Shown: positions 22,894 through 31,713, counted from the first letter of the stretch. The stretch: DNA of 64,000 bases from Bacillus sp. FJAT-18017 (GCF_001278805.1 NZ_CP012602.1:4865501-4929500), one strand, 5' to 3'. Numbers and translations are program-made. The notes: generated by a model from the letters alone, not told the origin.

Positions 22894-23661
22894 ATGAAGT
22901 TGGTTTTAGAAATCTTTAGCCGGAGGGAACAGAAGTACCTAATCTCCCGTCTCCAATATGAGATTCTGGTTGACCAAATGTCTCCCTACATGCGGTATGA
23001 CAAGTTTGGCAGTCAAGGAAGGTATACAGTGACAAGTCTTTATTTCGAAAATCCCAACTATGATATTTATTTTGAAACGAAAAATAAGCTGAAGTTCCGG
23101 CAAAAGCTTAGGCTGCGTATCTATGATGATACCGATATTAAGGGACATGCTTTTCTTGAGGTAAAGCAAAAACATAAAAATGTAGTCAACAAAAGGAGAA
23201 CTCTAATGCCTTTGATGGAGGCCTATCGTTATCTCAATAAACCAATCGATTGGCCTGTCCTTGATTTTGAAGCATCCAACCATCAAATTTTGAAGGAAAT
23301 CCACCACTTCCGAAGGCTGTATTATTTGAATCCGGCAATGGTTGTCAGCTACGACCGCCAAGCATTTCATTGCATTACCGACCCAGACCTCCGAGTTACC
23401 TTTGATTTAAATTTGCGCTGCCGGGATAGCGATTTACACATTGAAAACGGGCCATACGGGGAGAATTTCATTGATAGGGATCTTGTAGTTCTGGAAGTAA
23501 AGGTAACCCATAGTGTCCCGCTGTGGTTAACCCGCATTTTGCAGGATTTGCAGTGTGAACAAAGAAGCGCCTCTAAGTTTTGTACAAGTTTAGAGTTATT
23601 GAAAGGGAATGAACTCCCTGGAAACATCATGAAAGAAAATGTAACGATAGGAGTTGGATAA
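22894..23661 (+). CDS. VTC-domain (polyphosphate polymerase-like) protein
   Basis: A 255-residue soluble protein consisting of a VTC domain, the tunnel-fold family that makes polyphosphate in yeast vacuoles. Basic and acidic strands lining the tunnel are visible: RREQKYLI near 10-17, VTSLYFENP near 45-53, KLRLRIYDD near 70-78, FLEVKQKHKNVVNKRR near 90-105 and VVLEVKVTHS near 201-210. The start is ATG 22894 or the adjacent TTG. It overlaps closely with the DUF4956 membrane protein gene, a pairing common in bacteria. Whether the bacterial protein makes polyphosphate is not established. Confidence 0.88.
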   Translation: MKLVLEIFSRREQKYLISRLQYEILVDQMSPYMRYDKFGSQGRYTVTSLYFENPNYDIYFETKNKLKFRQKLRLRIYDDTDIKGHAFLEVKQKHKNVVNKRRTLMPLMEAYRYLNKPIDWPVLDFEASNHQILKEIHHFRRLYYLNPAMVVSYDRQAFHCITDPDLRVTFDLNLRCRDSDLHIENGPYGENFIDRDLVVLEVKVTHSVPLWLTRILQDLQCEQRSASKFCTSLELLKGNELPGNIMKENVTIGVG

Positions 23662-23662
23662 G

Positions 23663-24322
23663 ATGGAACAATTATTTTCAAATGGAACAACGGGTGGAAG
23701 CTCAATCTTAATGACTATTTTAGCAATGGCTTCAGCGGCAATGCTTAGCCTCGTTATTACACAAGTGTACCAGAAGACCTTCAAAGGAGAACGGTATTCG
23801 CAGTCATTTGTACATACAATTATTATTATGAGTGTAGTAGTTTCAGTGGTTATGAATGTAGTCAGCAACAATGCTGGTGTTGCGTTCGGATTGTTTGCAA
23901 TCTTTTCACTTATTCGTTTCCGCAGTGCGGTTACTGACGGAAAAGACATTGCCTATATTTTCTTCGGCCTTTGTGTTGGAATGACGTGTGGACTATACCA
24001 AATTGGTATGGCCGTCGTATTAACCTTCTTCGCTTGTGCCGTTCTTTACTTGTTATACAAGTATGATTATGGCAGAGGAAACGATACGCAAATCCTAAAA
24101 GTTACAGTTCCAGAAAATCTGAACTATGAAGATTTATTCGAGGATATCCTTACTCGTTACACTGATAGCCATGTTCTTCGTCAGGTCGAAACAACCAATC
24201 TTGGAACTATGATTTTGTATACCTTTGCGATTCGCAGCAAGAATTCCACAAAAGATGAAGTTCTAATAAATAGGATCCGCGAGCGAAATGCAAATCTAAA
24301 AGTATCTTTGTCGTATTTGTAG
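23663..24322 (+). CDS. DUF4956 membrane protein
   Basis: A 219-residue protein with about four membrane helices in the first 135 residues, including SILMTILAMASAAMLSLVIT and an AGVAFGLFAIFSLIRFRSAV segment typical of DUF4956, followed by a cytoplasmic C-terminal domain. The start is ATG 23663, with ATAGGAG upstream and one base after the VTC stop codon, so translation is coupled. DUF4956 proteins travel with VTC-domain genes; together they may form a membrane complex for polyphosphate synthesis or transport (inference). An REP-like terminator follows. Confidence 0.88.
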   Translation: MEQLFSNGTTGGSSILMTILAMASAAMLSLVITQVYQKTFKGERYSQSFVHTIIIMSVVVSVVMNVVSNNAGVAFGLFAIFSLIRFRSAVTDGKDIAYIFFGLCVGMTCGLYQIGMAVVLTFFACAVLYLLYKYDYGRGNDTQILKVTVPENLNYEDLFEDILTRYTDSHVLRQVETTNLGTMILYTFAIRSKNSTKDEVLINRIRERNANLKVSLSYL

Positions 24323-24340
24323 CAGTGGAATAGTAAAATA

Positions 24341-24384
24341 GGGACGGTCCTCAATTGCCAAATGGAAAACGGGGACCGTCCCTA
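24341..24384. repeat. REP-like palindrome acting as a terminator
   Basis: GGGACGGTCC and GGACCGTCCC pair across a loop of about 22 bases between the convergent DUF4956 and hydrolase genes. It belongs to the same motif family as the elements at 28255, 31726 and 34576. Confidence 0.8.
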
Positions 24385-24387
24385 ATC

Positions 24388-25314
24388 TTATTTTAAAAAT
24401 GCCTCAATATGCCCGTTAAGCTGCTCAAGGTCATCGACAAGCGGTGAATGTCCGCAGTCTGTCAGTTCAACGTATTTGGCATGGCCGCCGAAGTCCGCAA
24501 GAATTTCCTCTGTCATTAGTTTATTAACAACAAGATCCCTGTCTCCCCAAAGCACAAGGACAGGAATTTTAATATCCTTAACCTGGTCCGTCCCTTTTAT
24601 CAGACCATTATGCCTGCTGCTGATATTGAAGGTATTAAGAGAATGATAGACTTCAGCAAGCGTTCGCTGGGTCAGCATATCATCCACATATTCCTCATAC
24701 AATTCTGCATCTGGCTGATTCTTTGTATAAATAAGCATATTCCAGGTCGCTTTAAGGAAGTCCCTGTTGTTCTGGTCATAGGCTGTCTGAATCGCAACTG
24801 TTGTAGGATGCACCTTAACGTCTTCATATGTAGTCACTCGGTTGCTCGTGTCCGGCAGGCCTTCAGGCGTTACTCCGAAGAATGGATAACCCCTAGTCGA
24901 AGCAGATTCAAGGAGGATTAACTTGTCGCAATATCCGGGATTATCAGCCGCAAATTGCATACATACTGCTCCGCCAGTCGACCAGCCAATCATTGCAAAA
25001 TCCTTCAAGGCAAGAGCATCAACAAACAACTTAATATCATCTGAAAAGTCTTTGATGGACATGACTTTTTTGTGATAAGTTGATTCCCCGAAACCTCTCA
25101 TATCTACAGCAATGATTTTGAACTCAGAATCCATACGGTCAATCAGCAGATCCCAGTGCTTGGATGACGTCATGTTGCCATGCACAAGCAGAACAGTCTT
25201 TTCTCCGCCTTCACGTTCCCTGTAGCTGAGCGTCTCCCCATTCGGTAAATCAACCTTTTTCAAATGGACTGCCAAAGCCTCCGTTTTTTTCACTACAAAC
25301 ACCCTTTCCTTCAT
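24388..25314 (-). CDS. Alpha/beta-hydrolase
   Basis: A 308-residue alpha/beta-fold hydrolase. It has the oxyanion strand LLVHGNMTSSKHW near 41-53, the nucleophile elbow GWSTGGAVC near 118-126, an acid in LWGDRDLVVN near 263-272 and the catalytic histidine in DCGHSPLVDD near 291-300. No signal peptide. It resembles esterase and haloperoxidase-like proteins; the substrate is unknown. The start is uncertain: ATG 25314 lacks a strong ribosome binding site, and a GTG seven codons in follows AAAGGGTG. Confidence 0.9.
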   Translation of the reverse strand: MKERVFVVKKTEALAVHLKKVDLPNGETLSYREREGGEKTVLLVHGNMTSSKHWDLLIDRMDSEFKIIAVDMRGFGESTYHKKVMSIKDFSDDIKLFVDALALKDFAMIGWSTGGAVCMQFAADNPGYCDKLILLESASTRGYPFFGVTPEGLPDTSNRVTTYEDVKVHPTTVAIQTAYDQNNRDFLKATWNMLIYTKNQPDAELYEEYVDDMLTQRTLAEVYHSLNTFNISSRHNGLIKGTDQVKDIKIPVLVLWGDRDLVVNKLMTEEILADFGGHAKYVELTDCGHSPLVDDLEQLNGHIEAFLK

Positions 25315-25506
25315 GTTTGGTGCTTCCAGGCATAGCGGTATCTCTATTTATAATATTTCTTCATAAGTAGGGAATTCCCTCTATCTCCCAGGATTTTTGG
25401 AAAAAATAAAGGAGTCAATGCTGCTCAAGTTCATTGTAATCGTTCAAGACTTACATCTTTTGATACAAATTATAATTAAATCGAAATAGTATTAATTGCA
25501 GAAACA

Positions 25507-26001
25507 CTAATTTAGACCTTGAATCCACCGCCTGAAGAATTCCCAATCTTTTATTGGACCATCATCATGCAACAAATCAAGGTATACACCATCCCCCTTA
25601 CCTACCTGCCAAATGGCTTGAGCGGTATTTGCCTCATCAGAAATTCCACTTTCCTTTATATAGCGAAAAAATCTTTCTTTCCCAGGTCCAAAAGTTTCAG
25701 CAACATAGGCAACTAGATAAATGTCTATACAGCTTGCACCTAAGTCATTTGGATCTTCGTTAAGGATATGCTGCTTTATTAAAAGCTTTCTTTCAAGTGG
25801 TGAAGCCTTCAATAATGCAGGTTTTATTTTTTCAATCTGGTAAGCCTTATAACTTCTCTTTTCCCATTGCTTTAGCTGGCTGTAGTCCCCATTCACTTCT
25901 TCTAGTTTTATAAGCATATTTTTTAAATTACATACAGTAGGAATAACTTTTATATGGATACTTCGACCACGTAAATTGCCTGGTAATTCAATTCCATTCA
26001 A
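25507..26001 (-). CDS. Hypothetical protein (DUF4240-like size, not recognised)
   Basis: A soluble acidic protein with a conserved-looking C-terminal half (DLGASCIDIYLVAYVAETFGPGKERFFRYIKESG, then DWEFFRRWIQGLN). I do not recognise the family with confidence. The longest open frame begins with GTG at 26025, but AGGAGG lies inside that extension, so the TTG at 26001 with nine-base spacing is the better start, giving 164 residues. It sits near another small unknown gene of the same orientation. Nothing in the context reveals a role. Confidence 0.65.
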   Translation of the reverse strand: MNGIELPGNLRGRSIHIKVIPTVCNLKNMLIKLEEVNGDYSQLKQWEKRSYKAYQIEKIKPALLKASPLERKLLIKQHILNEDPNDLGASCIDIYLVAYVAETFGPGKERFFRYIKESGISDEANTAQAIWQVGKGDGVYLDLLHDDGPIKDWEFFRRWIQGLN

Positions 26002-26085
26002 TTCCAAACTCCTCCTAGTCTGCACAGGTTTGTTTTTTACACTATAGTTGTTAAATTATAGCTTTTAGTATCTGGATGACAACTT

Positions 26086-26373
26086 TCATATCATCCCCTT
26101 CAATATTCCTTGCTTTAATGTTTTCTTTGCTTCTGGAGAAATCAATTCACTATCAAAAAGTTTAATAATGGTTTTAATCATATCCATTTCATTAAAGGCT
26201 GGCGCATTATTAACAGTTCTCCCATTCTTGGTATATCTCATCAATAATTGAAGATCATTTTGAGGGACTCCATTAATAATAGGCGTACATTTGTCAAAAA
26301 CAATATCATATTCCTTGTCTACATTTTGGGATACCCTCTTATGGATTTTGTACTTCATTTGCAATTTACTCAT
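26086..26373 (-). CDS. Small hypothetical protein
   Basis: A 95-residue basic, soluble protein with a helical C-terminus (DMIKTIIKLFDSELISPEAKKTLKQGI). GAGGAGATGGAAAT precedes the ATG, a good ribosome binding site that supports translation. It lies about 60 bases upstream of the previous unknown gene in the same direction, so they may form a two-gene unit. Family and function are not recognised. Confidence 0.65.
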   Translation of the reverse strand: MSKLQMKYKIHKRVSQNVDKEYDIVFDKCTPIINGVPQNDLQLLMRYTKNGRTVNNAPAFNEMDMIKTIIKLFDSELISPEAKKTLKQGILKGMI

Positions 26374-26483
26374 ATTTCCATCTCCTCAGTTATCTCATTT
26401 CCCAGAATTAAACAACTCTTATCCATCTAACTTTCGACATTTTTTATAATTTTCCTTCCCAGTTCCATTTTCCTCACTAACTA

Positions 26484-26510
26484 AAAAGGTCCCCAATTAT
26501 GGGACCTTCA
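26484..26510. terminator. Intrinsic terminator
   Basis: AAGGTCCC and GGGACCTT form an eight-base stem at the 3' end of the rhodanese gene. Confidence 0.75.
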
Positions 26511-26523
26511 TTTGAAAAATGGC

Positions 26524-26874
26524 TTACCACTCCGAATAACCATCGCTCATATTATAAATATGCTTGAACCCCTTCTGGCTGAGCATATCCGAGGCCTGCT
26601 TGCTTCTGTTCCCGCTTCGGCAATAAACAAGATACGTCTTTTCCTTATCCAGCTTTGACATTTCACTTTCAATGACTTGAAGCGGAATCATCATAGCACC
26701 ATCTATATGGCCATCTTGATACTCTTCGGGGGTACGGACATCCAATATACCGTCAATCTTCCCGCTGTCCACCAATTTCTTCGCTTGCGCAACATCAACA
26801 GTTTCATATGAAATTCCTGCACATCCGGCAAGGGCAAAAATCAATATCAATAGGATCCCTGCTAGTTTTTTCAT
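26524..26874 (-). CDS. Rhodanese-like lipoprotein
   Basis: A 116-residue secreted sulfurtransferase-like protein. The signal peptide ends at the lipobox LAGC (C18), so it is anchored outside the membrane. A single rhodanese domain follows with ILDVRTPEEYQDGHIDGAMMIP (43-64) and the active-site loop CRSGNRS starting at C85. Such single-domain proteins carry persulfide sulfur or handle cyanide or thiosulfate; the donor is unknown. The gene stands alone, with a terminator just after it. Confidence 0.92.
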   Translation of the reverse strand: MKKLAGILLILIFALAGCAGISYETVDVAQAKKLVDSGKIDGILDVRTPEEYQDGHIDGAMMIPLQVIESEMSKLDKEKTYLVYCRSGNRSKQASDMLSQKGFKHIYNMSDGYSEW

Positions 26875-27083
26875 AAGTTAGTACCCTCTCTTCGCTTTTA
26901 CCCCTTAGGGTATTTACCAATATTATACTGCGTTATGGGATGATTCTAATAGCACCAGTATTACAATATTGTGTATGTTTCTCTGTACTGCTTATCACTA
27001 ATTTGTACCCGTATAAGCGTAAATAAAGAAATATAGTTCGGAAATACTATCAAGTGATTCTAAAATGAAGATCAGGTGAATGC

Positions 27084-28097
27084 ATGGACCGTAACTTTGC
27101 AATCGATTTTATTAAATTCTTTGCTATATTTGCTGTTGTAGTGATCCACACCTTTCCTAGTGACCATGTAGTTGGTTACTTTATTCTTGATAACATTTCA
27201 AGGTTTGCTGTTCCATTTTTCTTTATGGCATCAGGGTATTTTTTTGGCCGTAAAGTAACAAGCATTAATCAAAACAAAAGTTATTTTAAAAAATACGCCT
27301 TGAAAATCCTTAAGATTTACATCAGCTGGCTCGTCTTTTACTTCATATATGATCTTGTAAGAATTTTCGCAGGCTGCGGGAATGTACGCAATGAACTATC
27401 TTCGTATTTTGAAGGATTATCCTTTCTTGGCCTCCTCTATTATGGAGAAGCGACAAGCGGCTATCAATTGTGGTTTGTTATTGCCCTTGTCTGGAGCATC
27501 GCTATCCTTTACTTGTTTTTCAAGCTTGAAAAAACCGGTATCCTTTTGGTCACAAGCTTTTGTTTGTACATCTATGGACTTTTCGGGCAGGCTTATTCAG
27601 TTTTCTTCGAATTTCCGAAAAGCACCCGTGATGCTTTGTTCTTTGGCCTTTTTTACACAACAGCAGGTTTTTGGTTTTCTTACAGCAAACCTCTTAAACA
27701 TCATCAGAACCTAACTAAAAAGACGAACTTCTATTTATTTCTCTTATTCTCAATCCTTCAGATTATTGAAGGCCTTTTGCTCGAAAAAGTGCTAGGTTCC
27801 AGGCATGGGGAGTTCTTCCTCTCAACAATGTTCCAGACAATTTTCCTATTTTCTTTTGCACTGCATAATCCACAGCTCGGAAAAGGCCTGCTGATAACTA
27901 AAATCGGTGGAAATGCTCTCGGAATTTATGCTGTTCATGTCTTCCTCATAGATATGGTCGATTTGCTGTTTCATTCGGCAGGCCTGGGGAATGTGTCCCA
28001 CTCTTTATTCTGGAACCTTGCCGATGCTTTCCTCGTGTTTAGTTTATCGTATCTTGCATACCAGCTTATTCAGTCTGCCAAAGCTCGCTTGATGTAA
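27084..28097 (+). CDS. Acyltransferase 3-family membrane protein
   Basis: A 337-residue protein with about ten membrane helices. It opens with NFAIDFIKFFAIFAVVVIHTFPSD, whose histidine is the conserved acyltransferase-3 residue, and continues with RFAVPFFFMASGYFFGRK, the second family block. These proteins acylate surface sugars or exported molecules (OafA/WecH type). GATCAGGTGA precedes the ATG. No polysaccharide genes are adjacent, so the acceptor is unknown. Confidence 0.9.
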   Translation: MDRNFAIDFIKFFAIFAVVVIHTFPSDHVVGYFILDNISRFAVPFFFMASGYFFGRKVTSINQNKSYFKKYALKILKIYISWLVFYFIYDLVRIFAGCGNVRNELSSYFEGLSFLGLLYYGEATSGYQLWFVIALVWSIAILYLFFKLEKTGILLVTSFCLYIYGLFGQAYSVFFEFPKSTRDALFFGLFYTTAGFWFSYSKPLKHHQNLTKKTNFYLFLLFSILQIIEGLLLEKVLGSRHGEFFLSTMFQTIFLFSFALHNPQLGKGLLITKIGGNALGIYAVHVFLIDMVDLLFHSAGLGNVSHSLFWNLADAFLVFSLSYLAYQLIQSAKARLM

Positions 28098-28254
28098 GTA
28101 TAAAAGGTACTCAAGCAGACAATGTAACCGCTCTCATTTTTTAGTTATTCGGAGGTAATCGAAGGAAATATTGAACTTACCCTGTTTTTTCCACCAATAA
28201 CTAGTCCCTAAAGGTAACCTTTTTTCTGAAAAGGGTGTACAATAGCTGTTGGCA

Positions 28255-28273
28255 ATAGGGACCAGTCCCTAAT
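28255..28273. repeat. Short GGGAC-GTCCC palindrome
   Basis: ATAGGGACCAGTCCCTAAT is an inverted repeat just upstream of the YitT-family gene and resembles the other GGGAC-type elements in the window. Confidence 0.6.
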
Positions 28274-28303
28274 CTATCATGAGTAGTAACAGAGGTGCTT
28301 ACG

Positions 28304-29128
28304 TTGTTCAGGTTAAGTTTACAGGTCGTAGTCATTGGTTTTTGTTCAGCTCTTTTCGGGTTTGCTTACAACACCTTTTTGATTCCGCATAAGCTAGCAT
28401 CAGGTGGTGTCAGCGGGATTGCTTTCTTTGTCCATCATCTTTTTCACATCAATACCGGTTTGGCTGTTTTGATAATCAACATCCCCTTATTCTTTCTGGG
28501 AATAAAGCATTTAGGCAGAAAGTTTATTTTACTGTCTATTTATTCGGTTGTCGTTTTGTCTTTAAGCCTAAAGTTCATCCCTATCAACGCGGTAAGCGAA
28601 GATATCCTTCTATCGTCCATTATAGGTGGTGCGCTGTATGGGATTGCTATCGGGTTGATTATTAGAACAGGTGGCTCGACCGGCGGAACAGATATCGTGA
28701 GCCTTATTCTTTCACAGAAAAAGAACATGCAGGTCGGTTTCTTGAATATCTGCATGAACCTGGCAGTCGTTGCCATATCAGGGATTGTTTTTGGCTGGTC
28801 TATTACCTTGTACACAATGATTGCCATTTATGTGGCCGGCAGTGCAGTAGATATGGTTTACACAAACCAAGACAAATTGACAATAATGATTGTTACCGAG
28901 AGATATCAGGAACTTAGCGATGCTCTGCTAAAATTACATGCCCGGGGAATTACGATAACAGATGCTGAAGGAGCCTACACCCATAAGCCTAAAAAGGTAC
29001 TCACCACTGTCATTACAAAGTATCAATTAAATGAAACCAAGCATACGATTAAACTAACCGACCCACAGGCATTCGTGAACATTACCCACACCCACGATGT
29101 CATGGGCCGGTTCAGAAAGGCTAGCTAA
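28304..29128 (+). CDS. YitT-family membrane protein (DUF161/DUF2179)
   Basis: A 274-residue protein with about five membrane helices (GFCSALFGFAYNTFLIPHKLASGGVSGIAF and GGALYGIAIGLIIRTGGSTGGTDIVS are family blocks) and a C-terminal cytoplasmic DUF2179 domain from about residue 195. Function is unknown for the family. The start chosen is TTG 28304, because AGAGGTG sits eight bases upstream; a GTG at 28295 overlaps that site. A hairpin terminator follows. Confidence 0.9.
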   Translation: MFRLSLQVVVIGFCSALFGFAYNTFLIPHKLASGGVSGIAFFVHHLFHINTGLAVLIINIPLFFLGIKHLGRKFILLSIYSVVVLSLSLKFIPINAVSEDILLSSIIGGALYGIAIGLIIRTGGSTGGTDIVSLILSQKKNMQVGFLNICMNLAVVAISGIVFGWSITLYTMIAIYVAGSAVDMVYTNQDKLTIMIVTERYQELSDALLKLHARGITITDAEGAYTHKPKKVLTTVITKYQLNETKHTIKLTDPQAFVNITHTHDVMGRFRKAS

Positions 29129-29146
29129 TTTCAAATTCCATTTAGT

Positions 29147-29187
29147 AAGGACAGTTTCTGCATTCAGTAGCGGACTGTCCTTTTTAA
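29147..29187 (+). terminator. Intrinsic terminator
   Basis: AAGGACAGT and ACTGTCCTT flank an 18-base loop and are followed by TTTAATTT. Confidence 0.75.
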
Positions 29188-29380
29188 TTTGGGAGCCTCT
29201 TAAAGGAGTTTTCTGGAATATTCATGTTTCAACTCTTAACAACGATTAACATCAGTGTCCCGATTATTGAAATCTTTTTTAAGCTCACCCCTTTACGGTT
29301 TTTTTACAGTCCGACCCTTTACCGGGTTTAATTTACAGGTTTTATAATGCGTATGTGAGGTAACGTCCTATGGAGGGGGG

Positions 29381-29866
29381 ATGGAAATGTTTTCATGGGA
29401 TGATCTCTATACATTTGCCTGGGCTTTTTTTGTCGTATTGCCATTAGTTGCTTTCATACATGCCTTTGGGCACGTTTTTTTCATCTTTCTATTTGGAGGT
29501 CAAGCGGACTTAACAATTGGTAGAGGAAAAAAAATCTTTACAATGGGCCGGATGCACTTTTTCTCCCTTTATTTCATAGATGCTGCATGCCAGTACACTG
29601 ATTTAAAAAGAGAAACTAAATGGAAACACGCGTTGATTTATGGAGGCGGCATTATTTTTAACGGATTAACGATAGTCATCATAAATTTCTTGATTATTCA
29701 AGGTATATTGCCAGAAAACAAATTCTTTTATCAACTTGGTTATTTTTCGGTGTACTATATTTTTTTTGCGCTTCTCCCGGTTGACTATGGCAAGAACAAC
29801 CCAAGTGATGGAAAAGCCATTTATTTAGCTTTGAGATATGGGTACTCCTTTAAAGAAATACAATAA
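29381..29866 (+). CDS. Site-2-protease-like membrane protein without catalytic glutamate
   Basis: A 161-residue protein with about four membrane helices. The first helix ends in IHAFGHVFFIFLFGGQ (HAFGH at 27-31), which lines up with the HExxH zinc motif of M50 site-2 proteases except that alanine replaces the glutamate. Near the end NPSDGKAIYLALRYG (NPSDG at 140-144) matches the NPxDG motif with the third zinc ligand. So the metal site may remain while proteolysis is probably lost. Two ATGs occur at 29381 and 29387; the second has better spacing from GGAGGGGGG. The neighbours give no clue to its partner. Confidence 0.7.
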   Translation: MEMFSWDDLYTFAWAFFVVLPLVAFIHAFGHVFFIFLFGGQADLTIGRGKKIFTMGRMHFFSLYFIDAACQYTDLKRETKWKHALIYGGGIIFNGLTIVIINFLIIQGILPENKFFYQLGYFSVYYIFFALLPVDYGKNNPSDGKAIYLALRYGYSFKEIQ

Positions 29867-29985
29867 ATTCTTAAGGACATTTGGTTTATAAATGTTGTGG
29901 GACAAGCAAACGAAAAAGGACAGGCCTTGCCTTGTCCAACCAAGCTAATCAAGCTGATTAAGCTCCCCTCATCCTCCTGGCTGAT

Positions 29986-30270
29986 TCATTTATACCGTCT
30001 CAATCCGCCTTGCAAATGCCAGAACATGCCTAGCCAAATCCATTCCATAGGAAACATAATTGCCCCAATTCCTGTCAGCTCCCTTGCTGATGCCAACACC
30101 GCCAGTTTCCCCTCCAAACCCCTGACAATTCCATCCTCCGGCATAATCCCCAGCACGGAATTCGGAGCAAGTTTAAATTCGGTCACGCCTGAAACATCCA
30201 ATACAGGCTTCCGCCCTAGCAGATTTTGATAGAATTCCTTGAATTTTTGCTGGTCTTTTACATACAATTG
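29986..30270 (-). pseudogene. Decayed VOC/glyoxalase-family gene, split by the tnpB element
   Basis: The remaining frame begins QLYVKDQQKFKEFYQNLLGRKPVLDVSGVTEFKLAPNSVLGIMPEDG, a clear VOC-family start. After RELTG the family ending is found in another frame as WGNYVSYGMDLARHVLAFARRIETV, ending at 29990, so a frameshift is present, and the linker before it seems shortened. The 5' end is missing because the tnpB element is inserted there; the original ATG and first codons lie at 31575-31564 beyond the element. The gene is therefore inactive. Confidence 0.8.
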
Positions 30271-30400
30271 AACTACCCCCACCTATCAGCTACCGCTGAT
30301 TGAGGAAGGGGATTCCTAAGTAAAGAAACCTATCAGTTTCTAATTGATTAGGCTACCCCTGTCGCCCCGACAGTTAGGAGACGAATGGCTTCGTTCCGGA
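30268..30400 (-). ncRNA. Probable omegaRNA (reRNA) scaffold at the tnpB right end
   Basis: In studied TnpB elements the guide RNA overlaps the 3' end of tnpB and runs through the right end, with the guide taken from flanking DNA. Here the region after the tnpB stop has the ATCAGC/GCTGAT hairpin bordered by C-rich and G-rich tracts. A guide would begin near 30267 and read TTGTATGTAAAAGACC. Boundaries are inferred by analogy, without structure calculation. Confidence 0.5.
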
Positions 30401-31496
30401 GATTTCTTCCTGCGTTAATATCCCTATCGTGTTCCGTGCCACATTCCGGACACACCCACTTTCGAAGGTTGAGATTTTTAACGTCTTTGTGTTTGTGGCT
30501 GCAATTCGAGCAGATCTGGCTGGAGGCAAAGGTCTTTGAAACCACCACAATTTTCTTTCCATACCATTTTGCCTTGTACTCTAGCATAGTGCGGAATTGG
30601 GACCAGGATACTTCACTGATTGACCTGGCAAGTTTGCGATTTTTAAGAAGATGGTTTACCTGCAGATCCTCAATACCAATGACATCGTGGTTTTTGATGA
30701 TTTCGGTAGAGATTTTCTGTAGGTAATCTGTCCTTGCATTCACGATTCGTTCATGGAGCCTTGCGACTTCCCGTTTCTGTTTTTGGTAGTTCTTCGCCTC
30801 GCCCAAGGGTTTCTTGTTCTTTATAGCCTGTTCCCGCCTTCGGGAGAGGATGCGTTTTGCTTTTATTAATTTCTCTTCCATGCTCCGGAAGAATTTCGGA
30901 TTTTTGTATGAGGTGCCATCGGAGAGTATAGCAAAATCCTTTAATCCCAAATCGACCCCAACCACTGAACCCGTTTTTACCTTAGGCTGGACTTCCTGTT
31001 CAGCCAGGATTGAAACAAAGTATTTACCCGAGGGGCTCCGGCGGATTGTGGCGTTTAAGATTCTGCCTTCAATTTCCCTGCTCTTTGCAAATGGGATTAA
31101 CCCAAGCTTAGGAAGCTTCAGCTTATTGCCCACTATAGCGATATTGCCGTTTGTGTGTTTGGAGGTATAGGATTGGACTATGTTTTTCTTCGATTTAAAC
31201 CGCGGGGCTTTTGTCTGTTTCTCGAAAAACCTTTGAAACGAATCGGAAAGGTGCCTGAGGGATGTCTGTACGGCCGTACTGTCCACTTCTTTTAACCAGG
31301 GGTATTCCTCCTTCAGTGCAGGAAGCTGGGAGGAACACTTATTATAGGACAGTCCCTTGCCTTCTTCTATGTAGGAAGTATTCCATTTTTCAAGGAAGAG
31401 ATTAAAGACAAACCGAGCACATCCAATTGTCTTTTTAATCAGGACTTCCTGTTTTTGATTTGGATAGATTCGAAATTTATACGCTTTTTTAATCAC
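30348..31496 (-). CDS. tnpB: TnpB RNA-guided nuclease of an IS200/IS605-type element
   Basis: A 382-residue TnpB. It opens with [16 protein letters not shown], the usual N-terminus. The RuvC-like residues are present at about D182 ([13 protein letters not shown]), E276 (IGIEDLQV) and D359 (HDRDINAG), spaced as in active TnpB. A zinc finger with CSNC and CPEC lies between the last two. The start chosen is GTG 31496 after GGAAGTGGG; a TTG six codons earlier is possible. An omegaRNA would be expected across the 3' end of the gene and the right-end hairpin. All catalytic residues are intact, so the protein is probably functional. Confidence 0.95.
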   Translation of the reverse strand: MIKKAYKFRIYPNQKQEVLIKKTIGCARFVFNLFLEKWNTSYIEEGKGLSYNKCSSQLPALKEEYPWLKEVDSTAVQTSLRHLSDSFQRFFEKQTKAPRFKSKKNIVQSYTSKHTNGNIAIVGNKLKLPKLGLIPFAKSREIEGRILNATIRRSPSGKYFVSILAEQEVQPKVKTGSVVGVDLGLKDFAILSDGTSYKNPKFFRSMEEKLIKAKRILSRRREQAIKNKKPLGEAKNYQKQKREVARLHERIVNARTDYLQKISTEIIKNHDVIGIEDLQVNHLLKNRKLARSISEVSWSQFRTMLEYKAKWYGKKIVVVSKTFASSQICSNCSHKHKDVKNLNLRKWVCPECGTEHDRDINAGRNLRNEAIRLLTVGATGVA

Positions 31497-31634
31497 ACAA
31501 ACACCCACTTCCAACCGGAACGTTTGTTCTAATTATACCACAGGAAGGAAAACTTTGGCTATCGTCAACTGGCATTCATCACCCCCTTATTGTTGGGCTT
31601 TGCCCTTCACAGGAGTCTTCTGCCGGATGATGAT

Positions 31635-31682
31635 AAAAAGGACGACACGTGCGATTACGCCAAGCAGTGTCGTCCTTTTTTT
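31635..31682. terminator. Intrinsic terminator after the TldD/TldE operon
   Basis: AAAAAGGACGACAC and GTGTCGTCCTTTTT form a fourteen-base stem. It lies between the TldE gene and the VOC remnant and can serve minus-strand transcripts. Confidence 0.85.
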
Positions 31683-31713
31683 ATGATTAGAAGCTGGAAA
31701 AACTATTGCTCCC

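Larger units (their letters stand above)
30268..31563 (-). mobile_element. TnpB-only IS200/IS605-type element (IS1341-like)
   Basis: About 1.3 kb carrying only tnpB. The left end abuts TTGAC (minus strand, 31568-31564), a typical target for this group. The right end has a hairpin with ATCAGC-GGTA-GCTGAT arms (about 30284-30299), flanked by CCCCTTCC and GGTGGGG, just before the interrupted gene resumes. No TnpA is present, so the copy can move only with help from elsewhere. Exact ends are inferred from the broken reading frame, so each may be off by a few bases. Confidence 0.8.

Noticed and set aside
25507..26025. The longer reading frame of the unknown gene beginning with GTG at 26025
   Set aside because: AGGAGG lies inside it, so the TTG at 26001 is the better start; the first eight codons were dropped.
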